In this document: positions 23,914-34,091 of the stretch, one piece after another
Layout: the number at the start of each line of letters is the position of its first letter
Numbering within the stretch: the first letter of the stretch is position 1
Origin: Trametes villosa
Taxonomy: Eukaryota; Basidiomycota; Agaricomycetes; Polyporales; Polyporaceae
Direction of reading: 5' to 3'
Assembly (NCBI GenBank): GCA_002964805.2
Contig: PUDQ02000056.1
Span: 372,001-436,000 of the forward strand
Length of the DNA: 64,000 nt
The notes under the pieces: generated by a model
Told to the model about the DNA's origin: nothing
Seen by the model: only the letters and a program-made list of their open reading frames with translations
Databases searched by the model: none
Program-made: the position numbers and the translations under genes

Positions 23914-24644
23914 ATGGCGTCTGGCATCATCAGCGTGCCTCTGGAAGAGGTCCGCGGTATAACTATCACGGTACGAGCTTCATCTTCCGCCGCAACGTGC
24001 TGGCAGGACTGTGTTGACGGGCAGTCGTCCAGGGCGGCTCGTTCCAGTTCATGTCACGCCGTATCCTGAGGCGTCTCGCCGAGGGAGAGAGACCTATCCA
24101 GGCTATGGTTGAAGACAACGTGGAGTCATTCTTCTGGGTTCTGCTATACGCATGGCTGAGAAAGCTTGTCAAATCGGGAGCCGACGACGAGCACGAGCAA
24201 GACGATATCTGCGGGCTATTCCACGATATATTTGGCGCAACGTCGATACACCAGATTGGCGGCGCTTGAGTGGGCAAGACGTCCGGACTCATCTCACTGC
24301 TGCAGTTGGATGTCGTTCAAGAACACACGAGCTCTCCACTCCTCTGGTTTCTTTTCGACTACCTTCAGGACATGCTCGAAGAACGTGCCCAGTTCGCAGC
24401 AACGATCTTGGGCAAGAAGGCGGAGTTGGAAATTCCAAGCCGGCGGGAGGGCAACAGCCGCCAGTCAAGACCGAATGCCTTCAAGGCAACGCACAACTAC
24501 GACTTCAAGAATGATCCTCTCCCCAAGAAAGCACCCCCTTCCATCGCCGATCCGGTGCCGACGTTCTTCACCTATGCCGAGATGCAAAGGAGGCTCCGTA
24601 AGGTTCTGGTGGCTTGGGAGGAGATTCTAGCACAGCAGACCTAG
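23914..24644 (+). pseudogene. C-terminal-only FunK1 gene with a single in-frame TGA
   Basis: Exon 1 is 23914-23970 (MASGIISVPLEEVRGITIT) and exon 2 is 24033-24644, joined in phase 0 by a 62-bp intron. Exon 2 begins GGSFQFMSRRI and has VEDNVESFFWVLLYAWLRKL. The frame is then cut by TGA at 24267-24269, but it stays open and homologous to the gene at 22354 on both sides, ending in FFTYAEMQRRLRKVL before the stop at 24642-24644. No other lesion is visible. It is either a very young nonsense pseudogene, a truncated 97-residue product, or a stop that is read through or edited. Confidence 0.7.
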
Positions 24645-24954
24645 GGAGCGGCGCCGGGATAGGATCAATCGTAGGTAGGCTGGCCCTGGGTGCGCAGAAC
24701 ACCGCGCCAAGTCCGACGCCAGGGTCTGTCTCCTCTGTTTCGTTTGTACTCGTGTTATAATCTCTGTACAGCTCTTGCCGAGTTCAGTGCGCCGCCGACT
24801 CCGTCAAGGCAAAGCGCAGGCTATGCAATCTGCTGCGGTACGGTGCTACAACTGCGCACAAACCGTTAGCGCACGCCTCTGTCCACCGTCTGTATATCCA
24901 CAACACGCATATACTCACCAGTATCAGAAGCGAATCCCCCTATCTGTAGCTCTT
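24645..24954. other. Convergent 3' gap
   Basis: Short region between the ends of two convergent tail-only FunK1 genes. Nothing else is seen. Confidence 0.5.
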
Positions 24955-25760
24955 CTACGGGTGCCCCTCCCGGCTGTCCTCGTTCCCGTTCGCCCGTCGT
25001 CTCCTAAGAACCCTCCCCTGCAGCGCCTTCTTCGTAATGGTCGGCGGCAGCTGGAGGAGCGCGCGTTGCAGCTGCGCCTGCATCTGGGCGTGGCTGAAGA
25101 ACACCATAGACGCCTCGTGGCACTCGCGCCTTCGCTCCTCGACGGCCTCGTATTGTGCCACTAGACGTGCTCTGTAAAGGGCGGCCTCCTCGCGTCCCAT
25201 CTCCGTCAACGGCATGATGTCGTCCTCTGCGGGGACATCCGGTGGCGTCTTGGGCCAGTGTATGCCAGCGAGCAAGTCCTTGTAAGCGCGCTCATAAAAG
25301 TCTCCTAGAATGCAGGCAAGCGGGTACTCCACGACCGCTTGCACGCAGGGGTGATGCAGCGCCGCTATGAACAGGTCTGGGGTGCGTTGTTCGAGGATCT
25401 CCGCAGCGGACGTTCCGCCGAACGTCCTGTGATGGGCGATGTGTATGGCTCGCTTCTCTAGCTCGGTTTCCCCGACATGGGCGCCGGCGAGCTTGCGCGT
25501 GACCGCGTAGAGCAGCACCCAGAAGAAGCTCTCGAGGTCGTCTTCCAGCCGTGTAACGATGACCTGTTTGCGGTGGACGAGCGCGACGACGAGTCTGCGA
25601 GACTGGAAGTGCACTTTTTCCTGTCAGCCACGGAACTGGTCAGTGAACTGGAATGGACGACGGCTTCGAGCCTGAGGGTAAATACCAACGATGATATGAG
25701 CCCCTCCCGCAACGGGTGTCTCTCTTGCGTCAGTTGACTCCCAGTCCTCGCGATACACAT
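24955..25760 (-). CDS. C-terminal-only FunK1 gene
   Basis: The exons are 25686-25760 (25 residues, MCIARTGSQLTQERHP...) and 24955-25620, phase 0, for 246 residues. Exon 2 opens EKVHFQSRRL, a diverged form of GTWQFMS, followed by LEDDLESFFWVLLYAVTRKL, FGGTSAAEIL and a tail ECHEASMVFFSHAQMQAQLQ. The tail (positions about 24960-25140) is clearly homologous to the exon downstream of the F-box gene at 35569-35805. The catalytic lobe is missing. It is most similar in layout to the genes at 22354-23173 and 23914-24644, so these three form a local cluster of one subfamily. Confidence 0.72.
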
Positions 25761-26463
25761 CTTCTGCAAGTATATCCGAGGCTTCTATGCGATCACTCCG
25801 GGACGCACACGAGCGTGTCAATCGGGGATGCAAGCTATGTTTCCTTCCTGAAGGACCCTGACAAAACCGCATAAGTGCTCTTATGGCTGGTGTAAAGGTG
25901 AGACTCTTCGATCTGCTCTCACATAAACTACACAATCCGTACTCATCGCACCGCCTGGGCATCGGTATCAGCGGACTGCCCTCATCTGGAACCGGTGCCT
26001 TCTACATACCTGGTTATATCCACCAGCGTATACACGGCTTGAGATGCGTTGATCGCTATGGATCCAGGAGATCCGCTCGCTCCTCTTGCGCGTTAGTGCG
26101 AGGCAACGATGGTTCGCCAGCGCTCTGCTGCAGTGACCTGACTGAGTTTAGAATGAACACGTGAAGATATGCACGCGGCAACAGGCAACGTGTGTCAGTG
26201 AAGAAAGCGTGTGCCCAAGAACTCAGCGACCGCCAGCCACGCTTCTTGTCCTGCACCTCGTCCAAATGTGCCTCAGCCCCTACGTTGTAACTGTGCGATT
26301 CGCGCCTATCCTATACGACGCGTAAGTTTGGCCTCACACAACGCACGAAATGAGAAAAGCGATTGTTCAGCGAAGACGTAGCATGTAGTAACATGCAATC
26401 CGACGCGATGCTACTACATCTGTACACACCCCGTTAGCACGCATGATCCTCCGCACACACCGC
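25761..26463. other. Intergenic gap
   Basis: I see no supported exon, RNA gene or repeat here. Confidence 0.45.
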
Positions 26464-27046
26464 TCACAACGCGCGGCCACTCACCAGCTCCGCATCCGGC
26501 GCCCGCGAGTCCATGTCAATCGGCTTGTCTGTCGGGCCCTTCACCGCGCCCTCCTTATCACTCCGGAGGACCTCGCCGTACACCCCGGCCCCGGGTTCGT
26601 GCATCGGCGGGTTTTCGAGCTCGTGAGTCGCGAGCCGGTTGAGCGCGGGAGGAGCGCCGGACAGCACATGGGCGGAGTGGCTCATGACCGTGTCCCCTGG
26701 AGCGGTCGCGGGCGCATAGAGCCTGTCGTCCGGGACCGCGCTATCGACCCCCCGCTGTACAGGAGACTCGGGTTGCCTCACGTAGGCGACAGACATAAAT
26801 TGCCAGGTTCCCTAACGAGAATATGAGAGCATGAGAAAGACGCAATGATCGAGTAAAAGGGACACGCACCGTGCGCCCAGGATGTCTCGCGTGCTCCTTC
26901 GAACCGTCTTCCGGCGCAAAATTGGCTAGCTCCCAATCGGCCAAGAAGCCGTGTTTGACAGGCTCTGTGAGCGCGTTGCTCTGGCTCGGACTACTCTCGG
27001 AGTTGCCGGTGAGTACTCTGGAGGTGGGAGATTGTTTGTCAGACAT
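26464..27046 (-). CDS. Chimeric gene: FunK1 DWE segment and P+1 loop fused to an F-box gene fragment
   Basis: The exons are 26870-27046 and 26464-26811 (58-bp intron, phase 0), giving 174 residues. Exon 1 (MSDKQSPTSRVLTG...GFLADWELANFAPED) is the counterpart of exon 1 of the gene at 43785. Exon 2 begins GTWQFMSVAYVRQPESPV, as in FunK1. It then switches to VDSAVPDDRLYAPATAPGDT, GVYGEVLRSD and PIDMDSRAPDAEL, which match the last conserved part of the F-box gene at 34092-35805 (VDMAVMDDLYAPGVAPGD, IYGEVFRRGD, PIDMDAWALYAEL). The fusion even includes the F-box splice donor sequence GAGCTGGTGAGTG, here read as coding. It is probably a genomic recombination product; its promoter region resembles that of 43785. 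Confidence 0.72.
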
Positions 27047-27199
27047 GGCTATGGCTGAGAGTGATCAGGAGTGACAGAAGATGGGTGCACGAACGTGAGC
27101 GAGCAGACGAGTAGATATACTCGAGAGAGTGGTGGCTAAGACGGCGACGCGTGGCTCAGTGCAACGGGCCAGGCACGTGCTCAATAACAAAGGAGACGA

Positions 27200-27290
27200 G
27201 AGACGGTGAGGGTGGGACAATAGGCGACTTTGTACGCCTAATCCAGGTCGTGGTCGAGGTCGGAGTGGTTGCCAAGTCGCACGCGCGGGT
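27200..27290 (-). promoter_or_regulatory. Shared FunK1 upstream element before the chimeric gene
   Basis: On the minus strand this reads CTCGACCACGACCTGGATTA, then GCCTATTGTC and CCGTCTC. The same string of motifs occurs upstream of the kinase genes at 27973, 43785 and 51013, and more weakly those at 36535 and 45221. It is a candidate common promoter element. Confidence 0.5.
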
Positions 27291-27734
27291 GACTGAGCAA
27301 GCCGCCTTGACTCGGAGGCCGATTGAGTGAGTAAGAGGCGGCTGCGACGACCACGACCGTGACTCACTGCATCCCGCTACACTCCAGCTCGAGCTCGCTC
27401 ACGAGCGTGTTGGGAAATTGTGGAAGTCGAGGTGCCCAGATGCGAGTGGAAGCATGATAGGGAGTGCCAGCCTTAGAAGTTGAAGCGTACGCAGGTGCGT
27501 TGTTACTTGAAAATGAGCTGCTCTCCTACACGGAGGATTTGTTTTCGAGATCAAAGCCTTGCCGAAGTCTGCAAGCACATCGTCGATTGCGCTGTTGTCC
27601 TACCCTGCTGCGATGATCTTGGGTGCCATGGCTTGATGCAGAACTCGTTAAGCGACGAGCGGAGTGTTGAATGCCGTCTGCATTAGGAAATCCCACCCAA
27701 GTTCGCCATGAGACGCCCGCCCGCGTCAACAGCT

Positions 27735-27790
27735 TGCCTTCAACCACGACTTCGAGTAGGCCCATTGTCTCCATTGCCTCCTGCTATCGA
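27735..27790 (+). promoter_or_regulatory. Shared FunK1 upstream element before the gene at 27973
   Basis: CAACCACGACTTCGAGTAGG followed by CCATTGTC lies about 220 bp upstream of the ATG. A TTTATAAA box follows at 27902-27909, and a possible 38-bp 5' UTR intron (GTAAGT to TCAG, 27929-27966) ends just before the ATG. The inverted duplicate upstream of 54082 keeps all three. Confidence 0.55.
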
Positions 27791-27972
27791 TTTAGCTTAA
27801 AGTACCTGCACAATCAGCCGCTGCGCTCGAAATTCGCAGCATTAGCCAGAACCACGCACATCCCGCAGCGTGGCTAGTTTAGCCACGGGCTCGTTCACAG
27901 ATTTATAAACCTTGCGAGCGTCTTCCCTGTAAGTCCTCACCGCCCTCTCACGTTTCTCTCTCTCAGCTCACG

Positions 27973-30900
27973 ATGGATGAGTTTAAGGAAAAGCCAGCTC
28001 CACAGCCCGTCTCTTACGCAGCCCCGTCAGGCCAGAAGACGAGTCCGTACAAACCGGCCAACTCGAACAATTTTGACCCCAGAAAGCACGGGCTCTCGCT
28101 ACAGCCTAACGCCACTCTAGACAGACGCCTCGAGGGCGGTTCAAGCATGGGCACAACGGTACTCGTCGAGCTGGCGGAATTCGTCAAGGATCTTCTCCCA
28201 ACGCCCTCCGAGGGTCGGCCCGAGCTAGATACCAAGACGGTGGACGATGTGAAGGACGCGCTCTCCAAGTTGTTCTACAGCAGCTCGGAATCGAAGAAAG
28301 CTGTGAACTTGAAGGAGGATGATATTGCGGAGGCTTTTGTATGTGGAATGCTCTCTGCGGCCCCGTCTTCGACTAATGCGACGACTCTTGTAGGTTAACG
28401 TCCTGAACCCTTTCATACTGTCTCACAAGTACAAGGCGGCGCTCTCGAGGTACAAGGCCAACGCATCAGACGCCTCAAAGTCCAAGGTCGATGCCGCGAT
28501 CTATCCCGAGGACCGGCTACCAAAGGGCGACTGGCCGGACTGGACATACTGCCGCTTCTACATCGAGTTCAAGAGGGGAGAATCTAGATACGATCCCTGG
28601 GACGACCGAAAGGGGAAGATCGCGGAGAGCGAGGCGCAGTCGCGCCTCGACGTGCGCGCCCAGCTCATCACGTACGCACGGCAGGTCTTCCTGTATCAAC
28701 ACCGAATCGCGCTCTACTCCCTCTTCATCATTGGCGACTCGTTCCGCGCCATGCGCTGGGACAGGTCCGGGGTTATCGTGTCCAAGAAGGTCAACTACGC
28801 AAGGAACCCAGAGCCGCTCCTGGCCCTCATCTCGCGGCTTCTCCTGCTCGACGAAACTCAACAAGGCCTGGACCCGACCGCGACGCTGATCAAACCTGGT
28901 ACGATGGCATTCCGGCTCATGGACGAGCTTGCTCAACCCGACGAGAAGCTCGACATGGACTACATGGAACCCGGCACCGAGAACTACAAGCCCCCTCCGG
29001 CTCGCCCTCAGTCTCCTCCCGAGACGTCCTCCAAGACACCCTCCGCGCCGTCAGGAGCGACCGATGTGGATGTTCCTCAGCAAGGAGACGCCGCGTCCCA
29101 GCCTGCAAAGACGACCAAACGGCGCAGAGCGAAGAAGGATGCTACGCCCGGCTCGTCGGAGGAGTCTGCCCAGCCGTCCCGAGGCGACGCGAACCCCGAA
29201 CCCGCGCCTGAGGACACAGACCCGGACCTAGCAGAGGTCGAGAAGGTCGAGGGAGATCCGCGCGTGTTCAGATACGTCCGGGAGAAGTTCCGGGAGTCTC
29301 TCGCTGCAGGGTGGCCACGCTACAAGCTCAAGGTCGGGAAGGACGAGCGGGTGTTCCTGGTCGCGAAACCGATGTTCCAGTCGTCGTCAATGTTCGGTCG
29401 GGCGACGCGAGGGTACGTCGCCCTCGACGCGAAGACCCAGCGATTCGTATTCCTGAAGGATTCCTGGCGCCCCTTCTACGAGGGCGTTGAGCCAGAAGGC
29501 GTCTACTTGGAGAGGTTTGCTGGAGACGACCAGATCGTCGTTCCGGCCGTTCTCCGTCACGGGGACGTGGGGAACCAAACCGCGTTCACTGCCCAGTACG
29601 AGCAGACTGTGAAGGAGAGGATGAGGGCGGACGTGCGTCGCAAGGCAGCCGATACCGCTACATCCTCGACCGAGGAACCAGGCTGCAGTAGGAAGCGCCC
29701 TCATACCCTTCAAGATGAGGAAGGCGGCACCTCCAAGCGGCCTCTCCCTTCAGAGGAACCAGACGAACCGGACGCCGGAGGAACCTTGCGCCATCATATC
29801 CATTATCGCATTGCAGTGCAAGACGTCTGCCTGCCCTTCGAGGAGTTCAAGTCAACGTATCAGTTGATCAGCCTGATGGCTGACTGCATTGAAAGTACGT
29901 CCTTCCGTATACGTCGTTCCTGCCGCCATAAACTGACTGCATTTCCCCAATATTTCGCAGCTCACTATTTCGTGTACACGAGGCATGGTCTCCTGCATCG
30001 GGACATCAGCGCGGGGAACGTTCTCATTCTCCCGCGGCTTGTGCTTGTCGATGGCAAAGAAATCGTCCAATGGCGCGGAGTATTGACCGACTGGGAACTC
30101 GCGAAGCCATATACCGAGGATCGCTCCTTAGCGAAGGCTAGGCAGCCCGAGCGCACGGTACGTCGCACCAGCTTACTGAGAGCACTAGTTCTGACATTTG
30201 TGCAGGGTACCTGGCAGTTCATGTCGGTCGCATACGTTGACTCGCAATGGACACTCCCTATTGCCGTCGCGGACGAGCTGGAGTCGTTCTTCCACGTCAC
30301 GGTCTTTTATGCTGTGCGGTTCCTCCCCCACACGCTCACGAACGTGACGCAGTTCGTCATCAGATATTTCGACACCTTCCGTATCGACGAGGAGGACACG
30401 CGGCTCTGCAGCTCTTCGAAAACCCAGGCCGTCTCGACTGGTGGCTTCGCAGAAGATCCCCAGGAGCTCGAATTCGTCACCGTTAATGATCGTAACAAGG
30501 CGACCCCCCTCAATAACCTACTGAGCCAGATGCTCCAGCTCTTCCGATGCAGATACCTGATTCTGAGACACGCGCGCAAGCAAGCACGCGCGGCGCGTAG
30601 CTTGAATGCTATCAGCAGCGACATCACCAAGGGCACAAGCGTGCTGCTTCGCAAACGTGGCGGAGAATGGCGCGCTCGTCGGGACCCCCTTCCCGAGAAC
30701 CCCAAGGAGGACGCACCAACGGAGAAGGAGAGGTCGATGGCCGAGAACCTCGACACACATAGCTGGGTGCTGAACCTTTTCGCCGACGTTCTCGACGGTA
30801 CGGACCCCAGTGAATGGAAGGACGCCTGGGTCGTCCAGGACCAGCTCGTCGACTACGAACCTCGAATCATTCTGAGGAAGGAGGCCTTCACCACTCGCGG

Positions 30901-30997
30901 TACGGGCTCGCGCGGGACCACCGACGGGCCTCTCAAACGCGCCAGGACGAGTGAATCAACGTTCGCTGATTCGACCGGCTCCGGCAAATTCCTCTAG
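27973..30997 (+). CDS. Full-length FunK1-type protein kinase
   Basis: The exons are 27973-28338, 28394-29894, 29961-30157 and 30206-30997, giving 951 residues from the ATG at 27973. An N-terminal region (LVELAEFVKDLLPTPSEG) is followed by RWDRSGVIVSKKVNYARNPE and a Ser/Pro-rich linker. The N-lobe has GRATRGYVALDAKTQRFVFL and KDSW with the likely ATP-binding Lys. Exon 3 carries HGLLHRDISAGNVLILP and GVLTDWELAKP, and exon 4 starts GTWQFMSVAYVDSQWTLP followed by ADELESFFHVTVFYAVRFL. The C terminus ends with a basic KRART motif that could be a nuclear localisation signal. HRD, Asn and the DFG-position Asp are present, so activity is plausible. Introns 2 and 3 are 66 and 48 bp and stop-free in frame. 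Confidence 0.9.
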
Positions 30998-31665
30998 TCT
31001 GGCCTCTTTCTTATCAGCGGCGAGGCCCAGCACCGCTCGTCTGGTCAGACGGGCTGTAGTTCGCGTCTTACGAAGATGGCTAGGTCCGTGGACACTCACA
31101 TACCTGGATGATCACGCATCGCCTCCCCTTTCGCTCGCCCCGGCCTCGAGGCAGCCGAGACGCTATTGCGCAATGCGTACTGGTGTAGCCTCGACCGTCC
31201 TCTTCTTCCTGCAATCTCGTCTGCTGATTACCTATGCTACTCTTTTCTATTCCCTTTCAATACGTCTTCCATATCCTAGGCACCCAGAACAGTTGTATCC
31301 CCATGAGCCGAACTCTTTCCTGATAGCTATCTCTCTTCTCTACCTGCTGTACTTTACGCATACCATTTTTCCTGTTCATACATTCATCGTTCGCCTGCCA
31401 AACCCCCAAGAGAAACTGACAGACCGCGGATTGATGGTAGGTCACGGCTCGGGACGCGTGCCGACACAAAGTGCTATCATCGTTTGTTCTTGAGATATGC
31501 ATTATCTGCTCGTTAACTTGACTGACAAACGATGCTCCACTTGAAGCGAGGGCGCCCATAACGCCCACGAAGCTGGCGATCTCGTATTCCAAACAGAGCT
31601 ACATCATACACACAAACCACACACGGCCTAACAACACGCGGCGCACCACAAGCCCAAACCCGACC
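30998..31665. other. Convergent 3' region
   Basis: 3' flanks of the FunK1 gene (plus) and NUG1 (minus). AT-richer than its surroundings; no exon is supported. Confidence 0.5.
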
Positions 31666-33784
31666 CTACTCTGCATCCATGAACGTCGCCCCCAAACCGA
31701 CATCCTCGTCGACCTCCATGCCGCCCGCCTTCCGCGCCTGCCCGAGCGCGCGGGTCGCCGCGCGCCGCGCCTTCTTCGCCTCGCGCTTCAGCACGCGCCG
31801 CCCGAGCGGGTTCGCGCTCGCCATCGCCCGCCGTGCGTGCTCCTCCACCGGCGCGTCGTACGCGGGCACGTCGTGCGAGCGGCGCAAGCGCTTTGGCGCG
31901 GGCGGCCGTGCGCTCTCAGAGACGGATGTGGCGGATACGCGGGTGGAGGCGAGAGAGGGCGTGGGCGAGGCGGAGCGCGAACGCTTGCGGGGGATGTGTG
32001 GCGCGAGGTCGTCAGACTCCATCTGTTTCCTGGCGTCGGGGTGTGCATGAGCGTTGTGCGTGACGTTGGGGAATCCGGGGAGCTCACCCGTCCTCGTCCA
32101 TCTCCTCGGAGGCGTCCTCAGCAAATGGTTCGTCCGCCATCTCCGCGTCCGGGGACCCGCTGTCGCCGAACGCGCCCGCGTCCGCTGCGCCGAAGAGGCC
32201 GTCGAGCGTGAACGGCTTCGCGAGCTGCGTGACGATCTGCGCCTGGCCGACGGTCTCCGCTCCGGGCGCGATCTCGTTGCTGCCGCCGGGCACGGTCGAG
32301 GGGATGAGGGAGGGGTGCACGGTCGGCGGGACGGAGAAGTAGGGGATCTTCTGGTGGTTCCAGTCCATCAGCACCTGGCGCGCGGCTGCGAGGATGTCCG
32401 GAGTTCCGCCCTGCAAAGAATATCAGCACACGGATGCAATGTAAGAGTAGGAGAACGGACCTTGAGCAGACGACCGTTCGTGAGGGCAACCATGGTGAGG
32501 AACTCCATCGGCGACGTCCAGTCCTCGACGTTGTACAGCTTCTTGATGACCGCGGGGTCTGTACGAGCCAGGATTTCCTCCACTGCGCAAATAGGCGTGA
32601 GTTTCAACAGGACAGTAGCGGCCACCGAGGACGTACCGATCACGGTGGGGTCATCGATGTCTTCCACCTTGGTGACGTTCCGCAAGAGGACATTGCTCTT
32701 CTTGCTCCCCTTGCCATCATCAAAGTCGTCGTCGTCGAAGACGACACCAGGGGAGTCGATCACGCGCAGGCCCCGCTCGAGCTGCACTGTCTGCAGCTCC
32801 TTCGTGTGCCCTGGCTGTGCCGCCACCGCACATGCCTGTCGTGCGAGACAAGTCAGTGACACTCGGGCAGGATCCACAGCGCACAGCAGCTCACCTTAGA
32901 GCGCTTCAGAGAGTTGATGAGACTGCTCTTCCCGACGTTGGGGTAGCCGACTATGCCGACGGTGATGCTCTGCGCGCTCGGCTTGTACGCCTTCAGGAGA
33001 CGCATGAGCGCGGGTGCGGTGGAGGAGGACAGGTTCGACCGCTGGTTCTGGTTCGCGGACTTGAAGGGAAGAGTGGGGGTAGAGTGCCGGAGATATCGAA
33101 GCCATGCTTGTGCGTTGTCGCGCGGGATGAGGTCTGCGAGGAGACGTGGTCGGCATCATGTGCCGCATAGTATGAAGCACGCCGACGTACCAATCTTGTT
33201 GAGGACAAAGACTAGCTTCTTGCCCTCGCCCTCCCTCCGGCGGACTTCCTCTTCCACCAGCCTACTCCTGCAGCCCTCAGGATCGCGAGCATCAAGGACG
33301 AGGATGACGATGTCGCTCTCGTCGATCACTTTGTGCAGCGCGCGGACGTAGTGGCGGCGGAGCTGCTCCTTGGTCTTGGGCGCGCCGCGTGAGGATGAGG
33401 GGTCCGCGGAAAACGCATCGTCGTCTACCGCCGCGGAAGATTCGGCGAGTGCCGCGAGGGAGGATAGTGTGGGCTCCGATGCCATCTGCGCGTCGGGATC
33501 CAGGCGCGGTGGCTGCGACTACCGGTGAGCCACTGCGTGATCGGGATGTGGTCTGACATGTACGCACAGGTTGGACGTGTTTTCCGGCATTTCGTGCCTT
33601 CAAGCTAGGTAGACGCGGTACGCCAGGATCCTTCTTCAATTCTAGGAGGAATCAGGAGATCGTGTAGGGGTTTGTGCGCGCATATACTCACTCGATTTCG
33701 TAGGTACGTCAAGCTTTCGGTGTTCTGTTTCAGCATTAGTATTTTAGAAACTGTATGAGCTGGATACATACTATTTCTGCCCAT
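31666..33784 (-). CDS. NUG1: NUG1/nucleostemin-family nucleolar GTPase
   Basis: Nine exons: 33772-33784, 33692-33724, 33568-33641, 33191-33512, 32895-33133, 32637-32835, 32461-32582, 32088-32410 and 31666-32029, giving 562 residues. The GTPase is circularly permuted as in the YlqF/nucleostemin class. Motif order is [10 protein letters not shown], then NKID (split by an intron), then [19 protein letters not shown] and DSPGV. The N terminus is short and basic (MGRNKHRKLDV, then [15 protein letters not shown]), the RNA-binding and nucleolar-targeting feature of the family. The C terminus holds acidic stretches, [11 protein letters not shown] and a basic [15 protein letters not shown]. Known members act in nuclear maturation and export of the large ribosomal subunit. 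This is one of two clear housekeeping genes here and looks intact. I chose the 13-bp first exon because it restores the frame with a consensus GTATGT donor. Confidence 0.9.
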
Positions 33785-34091
33785 GGCGGAGACCGTATGA
33801 AAAGACGTGAAGGCTGCAGCGGAGGAAGAGGAGAAAAACGCGCAGGGAAATTAGCGCGCCTTGCAGCTAAAGTGATCGGGACAAAGTTCCGAGAATCTCG
33901 GACCCGGGACAATGCAGGCGCAATAGACGCCCGATAGCCTCCTTAGCCTCTCCTGGCTTGGCAGCGGTGACCTTCCGCTGCAACCACCACCACCTCTTGC
34001 TGCCAAACGTTCTTCTACATCTATTCTGCCGTCTTGTGTACCAAAAACACTGTCTTTCTGAGGGCGTTTCGCGTCTGGTAACTAGGAAAGC
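33785..34091. other. Divergent promoter region between NUG1 and the F-box gene
   Basis: About 300 bp shared by two divergently transcribed genes. No coding exon is supported. Confidence 0.5.

Larger units (their letters stand above)
27670..30997 (+). repeat. Arm 1 of an inverted segmental duplication
   Basis: The full-length FunK1 gene here plus about 300 bp upstream is closely similar to the minus strand of 51013-54385. Similarity covers the promoter, the possible 5' UTR intron, all exons and introns 1-3. The two arms face each other about 20 kb apart. Confidence 0.85.

Noticed and set aside
31147..31493. A hydrophobic frame after the FunK1 gene, possibly a membrane peptide
   Set aside because: It lies in T-rich 3' flank, where chance hydrophobic frames are expected, and has no counterpart after the duplicate gene.
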